Assembly (NCBI RefSeq): GCF_001028175.1
Contig: NZ_AEJF01000136.1
Span: forward strand, 20,867-84,866
Reading direction: 5' to 3'
Source: Caballeronia mineralivorans PML1(12)
Lineage (GTDB): Bacteria > Pseudomonadota > Gammaproteobacteria > Burkholderiales > Burkholderiaceae
Length of the DNA: 64,000 nt
Shown: positions 33,648-41,945 of the stretch, in pieces
Position numbering within the stretch: the first letter of the stretch is position 1
How the letters are laid out: each line of letters begins with the position of its first letter
Notes under the pieces: generated by a model
Databases searched by the model: none
What the model saw: the letters and a program-made list of their open reading frames with translations, nothing else
What the model was told of the DNA's origin: nothing
Translations under genes and position numbers: made by a program

Positions 33648-34787
33648 TCAAAGGCGGGCGCCGTCCGGACCCCGCGCTGAGGCGCGCAGCCACTGCCGTT
33701 TAACGAAGCGATCGAGCGGAGTCGCATAGCCTCGCGCGATCAGTGTGCTCACGGTAGCCGATAGCACCAGATAAACGCCGAGCAACAGCAGTTTCTCATT
33801 CCCGTGCGTCGCCGATGGCGGAAAGAGTGTGCGAAGCCCGCTGAGCACAACGAGATGAAACAAATAAAGCTCGTAGCTGAGTTTGCCGCTCCAGCGTAGC
33901 GGTGCCAGCAGGCGAGCGCTGTCGCGAGCACCATTGGCGTGCGCGCCGATCAGCAGCACGGCCGTGCCGAGCGCGATGCCGGTCACCCCGAAGACATGGC
34001 TTTGCGCGATGGGCCACGCAAGATAGAGAACCGTCATTCCGGCGACCGCCAGCCATTGCGTGCCGCGCATCGCGAGTGCGCGCCACAGAGGCCGGTCGGC
34101 CAAAAGCGCCGTACAGCAGCCGATCGCGATTCCGTCGAAGCACGCGAAGTTCGCGTAGAGAAATCCACCTTCGTCGCCCGAATGCGTCGCACGATATACA
34201 GGGCCGATCGCGACGATGAACGCCCAGAACGCGAGCAGTCGCCCATCGCGGCGTAGTGCTACGCAAAGCAGCGGAAACGACAGGTAGAACACCTCTTCGA
34301 CCGACAGCGACCACAGCACGCCGAGCGCGTAATTGACCCAGCCGTGTGTGCCAATCAGCACGTTCATCCAGAAAGTCAACGACGCCAAATTGACCAGCCA
34401 GAACGACACAGGCACGCCAAGCGGCGCATGATTACGGAATATCGGCACGCTGGCCACCGCAAGCGCGTTGACGAGGACGAGCAGCAGGAGCAGGCACGGC
34501 ATGATGCGCGCGATGCGCGACACATAGAACGTGCGCGCGTTGATTGCACTGAGACGGCCCCATCGACGCCGCGCGTTTGACGTGATCAGGTAGCCCGAGA
34601 TGACGAAGAACATCGTGACGCCATAGTTGCCGTTTCGGACCACCGCATGCACGGCGTCCCAGCCGAATGTGCGCGCGACGGCCGTATCGCTCAGTGCGTA
34701 AGCGATGCTGAAGTGATGCAGCAGCACAAGCAGGATAGATACGCCGCGCAGTGCATCGATCCGCAGATTGCGTGGGCCGGCGCTCAT
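33648..34787 (-). CDS. Acyltransferase 3 family membrane protein (OafA-like)
   Basis: A 379-residue integral membrane acyltransferase with about ten membrane segments. The N-terminus carries the family's LRIDALRGVSILLVLLHHFS, with the conserved arginine and histidine, followed by FFVISGYLIT. Such enzymes transfer acetyl or succinyl groups from the cytoplasm to sugars of LPS, exopolysaccharide or other envelope glycans. Its place near glycoside hydrolases and a methyltransferase suggests modification of an exported polysaccharide (inference). Confidence 0.87.
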   Translation of the reverse strand: MSAGPRNLRIDALRGVSILLVLLHHFSIAYALSDTAVARTFGWDAVHAVVRNGNYGVTMFFVISGYLITSNARRRWGRLSAINARTFYVSRIARIMPCLLLLLVLVNALAVASVPIFRNHAPLGVPVSFWLVNLASLTFWMNVLIGTHGWVNYALGVLWSLSVEEVFYLSFPLLCVALRRDGRLLAFWAFIVAIGPVYRATHSGDEGGFLYANFACFDGIAIGCCTALLADRPLWRALAMRGTQWLAVAGMTVLYLAWPIAQSHVFGVTGIALGTAVLLIGAHANGARDSARLLAPLRWSGKLSYELYLFHLVVLSGLRTLFPPSATHGNEKLLLLGVYLVLSATVSTLIARGYATPLDRFVKRQWLRASARGPDGARL

Positions 34788-34969
34788 GGCGTCTGTCCCG
34801 ACGTCGCGTCTCGCGCGGGTAGCGCCTGCAGAAACGCGTCGCGCAAGGAGATGGTTACCTCAGCAGATCCAACCGCATCGCCGGTTAGAGTGCGACCGCC
34901 AAGGGACGCTCGACGGGACTGTCTACATCGTCGACAATTGATCTTCATTTCGCGGACGATATCGCACCC

Positions 34970-35356
34970 ATGTTGAGAATAAAAGTATTCGTCGCGGTTC
35001 TATGCACAGTTTTGTTCGCAGGCAGCGCAGCTTCGGAACAACCACAGAGGCCACCAGGACCGGTAATGATGGTCCATTTCGATTTCTACCCTAAGGACCG
35101 GGCGCGAATTGGCGTTCTGGAACATCGGCTAGAAAGCGCAATTAAGCGCGCGGGTGTCGGCGAACTTGGTGAAACGGAATATCACATCGATGGCAATGAT
35201 GGCTATTTGTATATGTACGGCTCCGATCCCGATCGGATGTATGTGGCGGTGAGTCCAATCCTGAAATCGTCCAAACTGATGAACGGCGCCGAAGTCACGA
35301 AGCACTACGGATCCCGCACGGAAACGACCGTGATACACCAAGACGGCATCCGATAG
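34970..35356 (+). CDS. Small exported protein of unknown function
   Basis: A 128-residue protein with a signal peptide (MLRIKVFVAVLCTVLFAGSAAS, cleavage about 22). The mature part starts with a proline-rich segment and contains MMVHFDFYPKDRARIGVLEH, EYHIDGNDGYLYMYGSDPDR and a C-terminal VTKHYGSRTETTVIHQDG, typical of a compact secreted alpha/beta domain I do not recognise. No strong Shine-Dalgarno sequence precedes the ATG. No operon partner. Confidence 0.65.
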   Translation: MLRIKVFVAVLCTVLFAGSAASEQPQRPPGPVMMVHFDFYPKDRARIGVLEHRLESAIKRAGVGELGETEYHIDGNDGYLYMYGSDPDRMYVAVSPILKSSKLMNGAEVTKHYGSRTETTVIHQDGIR

Positions 35357-35710
35357 CGACCCGATTTTCGAACTCGCACACATCGCCGGACGGGAATCAC
35401 ATTTCAAAATCTCGGATTGAGGCTTCTCCGCATCAATCGGTCACGATGGTCCGCTAACGAGCGTAGTAACCGCTGCACGGCAGGCGTTCCGAAGAAACGT
35501 AGCGGCGGTTTCGGGTTTGGTAAGGTGGCATGTCGCGCCACTGAAGACCGAAATTTTAATGGTGCTATGAACGCCCGATTTCGAGCGTGGTCCGGGGTCA
35601 CGTCGGCGACATTGGTGAGTTCGTGCGAGCGAACATCCCGTTTGAGAGATTGAGCAGTGACGACGTACCCTCAGCGGCGCGGCATTCCTCTATTAATTAT
35701 GGAGTGGAGA
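35357..35710. other. Non-coding left flank of IS110 element
   Basis: About 350 bp before the transposase start. In the IS110 group the bridge RNA that pairs with donor and target DNA is encoded in the left non-coding end, so this is where such an RNA would be expected. The nine bases TTGAGAGAT at 35642-35650 recur at 37094-37102 to the right of the transposase. The exact left end is not visible. Confidence 0.4.
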
Positions 35711-37057
35711 ATGGCGCAGCGCACGCGAGTCAAGCTGGAAATAGCGAACCCGAATGCCGCGGGAATAGATGTCGGTTCCGCAAGTCATTTTGTGGCAGTA
35801 CCGCCTGATCGGGACGACCAGCCCGTGCGGGAATTCCGGAGTTTCACGGAGGACCTGGAGCGACTGGCGGATTGGCTGGTCGCGTGCGGCGTAGACACGG
35901 TGGCAATGGAATCGACAGGGGTGTACTGGATTGCCCTGTTCGAGTTGCTGGAATCAAGGGGCCTGAGGGTGTATCTGGTCAACGCCCGGCACGTCAAGAA
36001 CGTCTCGGGCCGCAAGTCGGACGTGCTGGACTGCCAATGGTTGCAGCAGCTGATGAGTTACGGGCTGTTGTCAGGAGCGTTTCGTCCGAGGGACGAGATC
36101 TGTGCGTTGCGCGCGGTGATGCGACAGCGCGCAATGCTGCTGTCCTACCAGGCGCGGCATGTGCAGCATATGCAAAAGGCTCTCACGCAAATGAACGTGC
36201 AGTTGACCAACGTCATTTCCGATGTTGCCGGGGAGACGGGGCAGAGGATTTTGCGCGCCATCGTTGCTGGCGAGCGCGATCCGCTGAAGCTGGCTGAGCT
36301 CAAGCACGCACGAATTCGGGCGAGCAAAGAGGAGATCGCTAGGTCGCTGCGGGGCAACTGGCGGGAAGAACACCTGTTTGTCCTGGCTCAGTCGGTTGAA
36401 CTGTTCGATGCCTATTCTCAAGCGCTCCAGCGCTGTGACGTGCAACTGGAAAGCATGCTAAGAACGCTGAGTCGAACCCAAGCCGAGCCTGGACCGTCAA
36501 AGCGACGTCGCATCAGCAAGGTCAAGAATGCCCCAAAGTTTGATGTGCGCACCTACCTGTTCCAAATCTGCGGCGTAGACCTGACTGCCATTGATGGCAT
36601 CGACGTTAGTACGGCACTGAAGGTGATTGCCGAGGTCGGCCCCGATCTGTCCCGCTTCAAAAGCGCCAAGCACTTTGCCTCCTGGCTTGGCTTGTGCCCC
36701 GGAACCAAGATATCTGGAGGCAAGCTCCTTTCGGGCGCAACCAAAGGCAACGCCAATCGCGCCGCCCAGGCCCTCAAGCTCGCTGCCGTCGGACTTCGCC
36801 CCAGCCAGTCTGCCCTGGGCGCCTATTATCGACGTATGTGCGGGCGTCTAGACAAGGCCAAAGCCGTAACCGCCGTCGCACACAAACTTGCACGCCTGAT
36901 CTACGCCATGCTCACCAAAGGCACGGCATACGTCGATCAGGGGCAGGCCTACTACGAGGAACGCTATCAGCAACGCGTGCTCTTTCACCTCAAGAAAAGG
37001 GCCGCTGCCATGGGGCTCGACCTCGTGCCCATACAGCCACAAGGACAATCTGATTGA
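35711..37057 (+). CDS. IS110 family transposase (DEDD recombinase)
   Basis: A 448-residue IS110-type transposase. The N-terminal RuvC-like DEDD domain has its acidic residues in AGIDVGSASH, AMESTGVYW and GRKSDVLDCQW. The C-terminal Tnp_20 domain contains DGIDVSTALKVIAEVGPDL, KHFASWLGLCPGTKISGGK with the conserved serine, and GNANRAAQALKLAAVGL. The length and frame look intact, so it is potentially active. Start set at 35711, the ATG after GGAGTGGAGA; longer in-frame starts add unrelated residues. It sits in the middle of the accessory region. Confidence 0.92.
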   Translation: MAQRTRVKLEIANPNAAGIDVGSASHFVAVPPDRDDQPVREFRSFTEDLERLADWLVACGVDTVAMESTGVYWIALFELLESRGLRVYLVNARHVKNVSGRKSDVLDCQWLQQLMSYGLLSGAFRPRDEICALRAVMRQRAMLLSYQARHVQHMQKALTQMNVQLTNVISDVAGETGQRILRAIVAGERDPLKLAELKHARIRASKEEIARSLRGNWREEHLFVLAQSVELFDAYSQALQRCDVQLESMLRTLSRTQAEPGPSKRRRISKVKNAPKFDVRTYLFQICGVDLTAIDGIDVSTALKVIAEVGPDLSRFKSAKHFASWLGLCPGTKISGGKLLSGATKGNANRAAQALKLAAVGLRPSQSALGAYYRRMCGRLDKAKAVTAVAHKLARLIYAMLTKGTAYVDQGQAYYEERYQQRVLFHLKKRAAAMGLDLVPIQPQGQSD

Positions 37058-37125
37058 AAATAACTCGTCTTTTCAACTACTTGAAATTGTTTCTTGAGAG
37101 ATCTTGGAAGACCCGACAGGGTCAT

Positions 37126-37172
37126 GAAGGGCCGATCACCGATAGGCAGCGGGCGGCCATGAGCGGTCCTTC
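37126..37172. repeat. Degenerate intergenic repeat, copy 3
   Basis: GGGCCGATCACCGATAGGCA followed by GCGGGCGGCCATGAGCGGTC aligns with copy 1 (26726-26795) in the same order, about four fifths identical over 38 bases. It lies just right of the IS110 transposase. Confidence 0.5.
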
Positions 37173-37302
37173 GCAGTTGATTGGCGAACGTCTGCTGATG
37201 AGCAGCGAGTCGCCAGGCGAGCCAGCTTCTTTTTGAAGCGCTGTGAGCGGCGGTTTAGATTCCGTCGGTCATTTTGACCGACGACGCTTTTCGTTCGACC
37301 CG

Positions 37303-37482
37303 ATTCAGAACGAAGGACTGGTAGTTGACATGCGCTCAATGCCGGCCAATCCGTACGACGGTCATACGCTGGCTGAAGCGTTGGCGCAGGCGGCGATCCC
37401 GAGGGACGCCATTTCGGAAGTCGCCATTGTCGATCGTGGATACAAGGGTGCCGCAGTCGACGGTATGAAGATCTACCACCGC
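37303..37482 (+). pseudogene. IS5-family transposase fragment
   Basis: The plus-strand frame in this stretch encodes EGLVVDMRSMPANPYDGHTL, then AIVDRGYKGAAVDG, an internal segment of IS5-type transposases (the family has NPYDGHTL and VDRGYKG around catalytic residues). Both flanks switch to unrelated sequence and no intact start is present, so only about 60 codons of the gene survive. With the neighbouring IS110 it marks this point as a hot spot for insertions. Confidence 0.7.
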
Positions 37483-37630
37483 TGGCTTGCGGCTTCGATC
37501 TTCGGACTCGCCATCGGGGCTCCATCTTCGCAATCCTGCACAGTTGACCGTTGGGTGGAAATAACGTGGGGCGGCTTCCGACAGCATCTCGCAATCAACG
37601 AGTTATAGCTATCATAGACGTCCCATTCGC

Positions 37631-38887
37631 TCAATTAATAGTTATCGAGTTCGAAACGAAGTTCTGCATGAAAGGAACTCCGATACCCTTCAGATAATAA
37701 GTTCCTGAGGTAGGAACGGTGAAGGAGCCAACACTTTTCGCCTCATCTTGAATGTAGTTATAGGTGGTGGAGTTGATTTTCTTCCAGAGCTCGAAGTGGT
37801 CGATGGTTTCCGGATGAGTAAGGCTTAGAGTTACCGTGTGACCGGAGACAGAAGCCGCTGCGGCCGAGCAGGTCTTAATTCCCGTTTCGACCTCCGTACC
37901 TTCTTCGTAATCATTCCAAGTAATTAACTGGAGATACGGTAACTGATGCGTAGAGCTGTAGTAGTTGTTTACTTGTGCAAATGTTGCTAACCAAGTTGCT
38001 CCACAGTTCTGTGGAATGTATTGCGGTTGGCCGTTATTCCACGCTGCAAGAGAGTTATCAAATCCTGCGAACGCCCCCCCGAAAGCAATCTTCGTCGGGT
38101 AGCTCTGCGCATTGGTGTAGAAGTAATCAGGTTCCGACATATCTGCTTGCGATTCCTGCGTGGGATACGGAGGAGGGTCTATCCACAAGAATGAACCGGC
38201 ACTCTTGGTAATCGCAAATCCAGAAGGACTAGTTGCGTTATCTAGGTGGATCCATTTGATATTTGGGTAGTCATTCTGGACAGTCGTCCAGTTGATTCCG
38301 GATACAGCTGTCATCCCGAAATCAAATACAACTTGTTTACCTCCATCTGTTAGGTATTGCGAATTGGAAAAATAATGCGATTGCATGTATGCAAGACCCG
38401 CTAGCAGCGTCTGTTGATTATTGCATTGGTTGCACGGCTCAGATAGCATTCCTGCATCAACCATGATTGCGAATTTGAGTGATGGTGCTCCAGAAAAGTA
38501 AGAAACTGTGGTGTCCCACCATGGAGTAGTATTATCGGATGGACCGTACCAGTCTACGATTAGGCCATTGATTCCTCGACCTGCGACAGATGCCAGCATG
38601 TCCTGGATATAAGCTGGATCGTTCGAATTGTATCCGACATTGATACTACTGCCATTGTGCGTACCACTCCACCAAGGCATGTATTGCACATATACTTGTG
38701 TGGAGTTTCCAGAGTAAAGTAGCGAATGCACATCTAGTTCTGAGATATTGTTGGAGCCTGCGAGATCTCCATCAGATGCTCCAGTGAAATACGGTGCGGG
38801 AGTATTGGGTGCTAACAGATTATTAACTGTCTGGGCGTGAATCGGGAGAGATGCGAGTAGCGCTAGGGTTGATAAAAAGTTTTTCAT
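37631..38887 (-). CDS. Exported GH71/GH99-like glycoside hydrolase, AT-rich and probably transferred
   Basis: A 418-residue secreted protein with a signal peptide (MKNFLSTLALLASLPIHAQ). The body reads as a barrel with YMPWWSGTHNGSSINVGYNS, then MLASVAGRGINGLIVDWYGP, and YLQLITWNDYEEGTEVETGI, landmarks shared with GH71/GH99-type enzymes that act on alpha-glucans or mannans. About 85 C-terminal residues form a separate beta-sandwich-like domain. CAGGAGTTAAG precedes the ATG. One counted 60-base line inside the gene (38281-38340) is 43% GC, against 68% for a line of the sugar operon (14041-14100): horizontal acquisition is likely. The substrate is not known. Confidence 0.75.
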   Translation of the reverse strand: MKNFLSTLALLASLPIHAQTVNNLLAPNTPAPYFTGASDGDLAGSNNISELDVHSLLYSGNSTQVYVQYMPWWSGTHNGSSINVGYNSNDPAYIQDMLASVAGRGINGLIVDWYGPSDNTTPWWDTTVSYFSGAPSLKFAIMVDAGMLSEPCNQCNNQQTLLAGLAYMQSHYFSNSQYLTDGGKQVVFDFGMTAVSGINWTTVQNDYPNIKWIHLDNATSPSGFAITKSAGSFLWIDPPPYPTQESQADMSEPDYFYTNAQSYPTKIAFGGAFAGFDNSLAAWNNGQPQYIPQNCGATWLATFAQVNNYYSSTHQLPYLQLITWNDYEEGTEVETGIKTCSAAAASVSGHTVTLSLTHPETIDHFELWKKINSTTYNYIQDEAKSVGSFTVPTSGTYYLKGIGVPFMQNFVSNSITIN

Positions 38888-39559
38888 GACTTAACTCCTG
38901 GAAAGTTGAATTGAATTCTATAACTTCCGTACGCTCCCCCGGTTGGGCGGCTTCAATCATCGCCCCTTAGTTATCAATCATCTTGCGCGCATAAGTTCGC
39001 AATTCGAGTACACATCAATGTAGTCATTCCGCATGGGACGGAATTGAGAAACCTGGAAATGCGCAGCTGCGCTTGATTCCGCATGCATAGAGATTATGTC
39101 CTTCGCAGACCTCTACATCATCGTCATTACGCAGCCGACTTAACTTGTATGTTCAGGATAGAGTTCTACGCGACTAATCCCTGAAATGCCATACTGCTTA
39201 CAGATGTAGTCGTATTTAGCTTGAGAACGGCGCTCGGATGCACTGGGCTGGCATAAAGTCTGTGAGCGTCGGCGAGAGAGCGCTTGTAGATGCCATGGAC
39301 CCGAAACCGTCATGCCCACGATGTGATTATTTGTCGCAAGCACGGGCAGGACCGATCATCTACCACCGGAGCGAAGTCCGTTTTGGTCTGCGTCTAGGAA
39401 CGGCCGCTCTTGAAAGGGGTGGAGACGTCGGCAAAACTCGCCGAAGGGCTGGAACGGGTCGGACTGCGCCTCCTGCGTTCGGCAGAGTCCAGCCACGTAC
39501 CGGGACGAATTCATCATCGGCCATATTGTCAAAGTAACGTTGCTGGAGTTCACGCCATC
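38888..39559. other. Gene-less stretch with small palindromes
   Basis: About 670 bp, AT-richer at the left where the promoter of the GH71-like gene must lie. GCGCAGCTGCGC at 39061-39072 is a perfect 12-bp palindrome, and an ATTCCG/CGGAAT inverted pair lies near 39025. Open frames here have no ribosome site and no recognisable product. Confidence 0.4.
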
Positions 39560-39820
39560 ATGAAGCCCTTTTGCTTCGCAGCGGCCTTCGTCGTGCTCAC
39601 CGCCGGCTGCTCCTCGACATGGTCGCCCGCGAATAATCAGACCGCCCGGCCAAGTCCGGCCGACACTGATACCTACATTCTGCACACTACTAACGGTGCG
39701 ATGTCCGGTGACTCCACGTCAACGCCACCGAGGCTCAGAGTCGGTGTTAGCTATCCCGATACGCAATTGATTCTGCCGTGGTTCCTCAATGACATCGTCA
39801 ACTTGATTAACTATCGCTAG
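39560..39820 (+). CDS. Small predicted lipoprotein
   Basis: An 86-residue protein starting MKPFCFAAAFVVLTAGCSST, a signal with lipobox LTAGC (cysteine 17). The mature part is only about 70 residues, threonine- and proline-rich, ending LILPWFLNDIVNLINYR, an amphipathic tail. It may be complete, or the front part of a truncated longer lipoprotein. No neighbours in the same direction. Confidence 0.45.
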   Translation: MKPFCFAAAFVVLTAGCSSTWSPANNQTARPSPADTDTYILHTTNGAMSGDSTSTPPRLRVGVSYPDTQLILPWFLNDIVNLINYR

Positions 39821-40033
39821 TCTGACCGCGACTTGCTGCGGTGTGACTGGAAGCGGCTCCTGACGATCATGTCTGGGGCTGGCAACGCGGATCGGAGAAC
39901 GTGCCAGTGCGGCCAGCTACGGCCATCGGACATCGCCGGCCAGATCGTTGACAAACAGGTCCGTCGCTAGGCAAAGGTCAGGTTGACGGCGACCGAGAGG
40001 GGACACAGGGTGCGCGTCAAGCAAAGCTCAGGA

Positions 40034-40423
40034 TTAAAACCCAGGGGCTGGCCGCCAATGAATGGATGGCGGAAATGCTTTTCCGTCCAGGAAGGCTAGA
40101 AATATTTCCACTACCTGATCGGACATGAACCACTCATCCGACTGCATGGGAACGTTGCCCGCGCCGAACAATAGAATCGTGCCGTTTGGACGCACAGGAC
40201 TGGGCTTGTCATGGAATGCCCTCCGCCGCCTTTCCCCGTCAATTTCGAATTGCTCAACCATGCAGGAGACGCCGCCACCTGCAACCTGCACATAATTTCC
40301 GGCGTCATCTGTCAAAGAGGCATAGGAGGACGGTCCATAACTTCGCAACGACTTAATTGCGCGGCTGATTTGAGCCTGCGTCGGCGCTGCGATGCCCGCT
40401 TTACCCTCAATGTTGAATTTCAT
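40034..40423 (-). CDS. Imm74-like immunity protein
   Basis: A 129-residue protein. I place the start at 40423 (MKFNIEGKAGI...), because upstream residues of the open frame are unrelated repeat sequence. The central part, GNYVQVAGGGVSCMVEQFEI, and the C-terminal VVEIFLAFLDGKAFPPSIHW resemble immunity proteins of the Imm74 group, found beside polymorphic toxins of contact-dependent or type VI systems. No toxin or VgrG gene is adjacent, so it looks like an orphan immunity gene. The family call is by eye and moderately sure. Confidence 0.5.
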   Translation of the reverse strand: MKFNIEGKAGIAAPTQAQISRAIKSLRSYGPSSYASLTDDAGNYVQVAGGGVSCMVEQFEIDGERRRRAFHDKPSPVRPNGTILLFGAGNVPMQSDEWFMSDQVVEIFLAFLDGKAFPPSIHWRPAPGF

Positions 40424-40487
40424 TGGCCGATTTACTTCGATGCTAGTGGAGCACGGGTGGCATCGTACCAGCGCGTTAGCCGTATAT

Positions 40488-40566
40488 GTTGAACGGCCGC
40501 TATCGGCAAATCCGAAGGGCCACTCCGGGTCGCGTGCCGCCGATCGCGGACAGGCAAGGGTCGGCC
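40488..40566. repeat. Degenerate intergenic repeat, copy 4
   Basis: TTGAACGGCCGCTATCGGCA followed by GGGTCGCGTGCCGCCGATCG and GGACAGGCAAGGGTCGGCC. It is the clearest copy and shares the whole length with 28847-28925. It lies 65 bp upstream of the Imm74-like start. No hairpin of the simple kind and no coding content; the family function is unknown. Confidence 0.6.
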
Positions 40567-40880
40567 CGAAGCGGACGATCCGTGTCCGCGGCACCCATGT
40601 CCGGTTGCTCAATAGCTACGTTAGCTCTTGCATGCTGCTGAGTGCACGATCGTCGACGCATTGTCCCGATCGGACTTCGGTGCACGAGATGCTTCGATGC
40701 TATGACCGACAAGCCCGGCGCTCGGACCGGGTTTAATCATTGCTAGCATCCTGATAGATCCTGCTGCTATTTCACACCAAACGACCCGTAACTCACGATG
40801 TTCCGGTTGGCCATTACCGAGTCCAGTAGGCATACCGTAGGCAGCAAAACCTGAAAGTTCTTCACTTTAAGGAAAGCAAC
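40567..40880. other. Gene-less stretch between immunity gene and methyltransferase
   Basis: About 310 bp beyond the repeat copy, up to the methyltransferase start. It should carry the methyltransferase promoter on the right. I see no operator-like palindrome or protein-like frame. Confidence 0.3.
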
Positions 40881-41678
40881 GTGACTACTAGTTCAACCCC
40901 ACGCCCTAAATCCGCCTTAGCGAGCATCGCAGTTCCACCCAGATGGCGGGCCGCGTTGCGGTACTTACAATGGGCAGACAACATTTTCAAGTGGCGGCTG
41001 AGTCGTGCCGAGTGCCCTAACTGCAATGGCCACCTCTTTCTGTCACTGGGTGGCAGCCCATTCATGACGAGATGCTTAACATGCGGTACCAATGCGACGA
41101 ACCTATCGTTGATTCCCGTGATCAAGTCGCATGCAGCGCACAGCAACATCGATAGGGTCTGGGAGATGTCGACCTACGGTGCGGTTCTCGCCTTCCTGAA
41201 AAGAACTTTCCACCATGTGACATCCAGTGAGTTCTTTTCTGAAGTTCCTTCTGGCGAAATCGTAAATGGGACTCTGAGCCAGGATGTCCAAAACCTGTCA
41301 TTTGGGGACGAGAGCCTCGATCTGATCACGTCAAACCAAGTTTTCGAACACGTTCCAGACGATATACGAGGGTATAGCGAGTGCTTTCGAGTCTTGAAAA
41401 AAGGCGGCGCGTTGATTTTTACCGTGCCGCTATACGACTACGCCACAACGCAGCAACTTGCCGCGATAGGCCTCGACGGGATCAAGTTTTTTGGAGAACC
41501 GGAATATCACGACAGCCGAACCGGTGGACCGGAGTCGGCCCTGACGTTTTGGCGTCACAGTTACCATGATATTTGCGAGCGAGTATCAAAAGTCGGATTC
41601 TCTGCCCGCCTGGCAGATGTCACCATAGCAAAATCACAGCAGGTCCCAATGAAAGTGATCTACGCCATTAAAGCCTAA
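40881..41678 (+). CDS. SAM-dependent methyltransferase with N-terminal zinc-ribbon
   Basis: A 265-residue protein starting with GTG behind AAGGAAAG. Residues 45-68 hold four cysteines in two pairs (CPNC ... CLTC), a zinc ribbon. About 85-240 is a class I methyltransferase-like domain of the Methyltransf_11 type with LSFGDESLDLITSNQVFEHVPDD and FRVLKKGGALIFTVPLYDYA; the glycine-rich SAM loop is degenerate (VWEMSTYG). Such zinc-ribbon methyltransferases are common in cell-surface polysaccharide clusters. Next to it lies a broken acyltransferase gene, so it may come from a disrupted glycan locus. Confidence 0.8.
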   Translation: MTTSSTPRPKSALASIAVPPRWRAALRYLQWADNIFKWRLSRAECPNCNGHLFLSLGGSPFMTRCLTCGTNATNLSLIPVIKSHAAHSNIDRVWEMSTYGAVLAFLKRTFHHVTSSEFFSEVPSGEIVNGTLSQDVQNLSFGDESLDLITSNQVFEHVPDDIRGYSECFRVLKKGGALIFTVPLYDYATTQQLAAIGLDGIKFFGEPEYHDSRTGGPESALTFWRHSYHDICERVSKVGFSARLADVTIAKSQQVPMKVIYAIKA

Positions 41679-41699
41679 GCAGACAAACACGGAGTGTCT

Positions 41700-41834
41700 A
41701 TGATCTTGGGGAACGCGTACACGGGAAAGCGCGACAATAACTTCAATCTGATCCGAATGCTCGCAGCGATAGCCCTTCTTGTGAGCGTCGCTAAACCGTG
41801 TCGGCCAGCGATGAATGTCCTCAACGGCCAATGA
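41700..41834 (+). pseudogene. 5' remnant of acyltransferase 3 gene
   Basis: An ATG at 41700 with CGGAGTG upstream opens a 44-codon frame encoding GKRDNNFNLIRMLAAIALLV, the typical N-terminus of OafA-like acyltransferases (RDNNFNLIRMLAAIAVLVSH in many). After LVS the sequence becomes unrelated and soon stops. Only the first tenth of the gene remains; start and ribosome site still look functional, so a short peptide could be made. Confidence 0.6.
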
Positions 41835-41945
41835 CCTGCCGACAGAAGGATGAATGACCGCTGCACCGTCCCAGATAACGGACCTTCACCCGCCGATCCT
41901 TTCGCAAAAATTTCTCTCAATGTGTAGTATTTACTGAAACAGATT

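Noticed and set aside
39140..39343. Short minus-strand open frame before the small lipoprotein
   Set aside because: No ribosome site or similarity I recognise; sits in low-information intergenic DNA.
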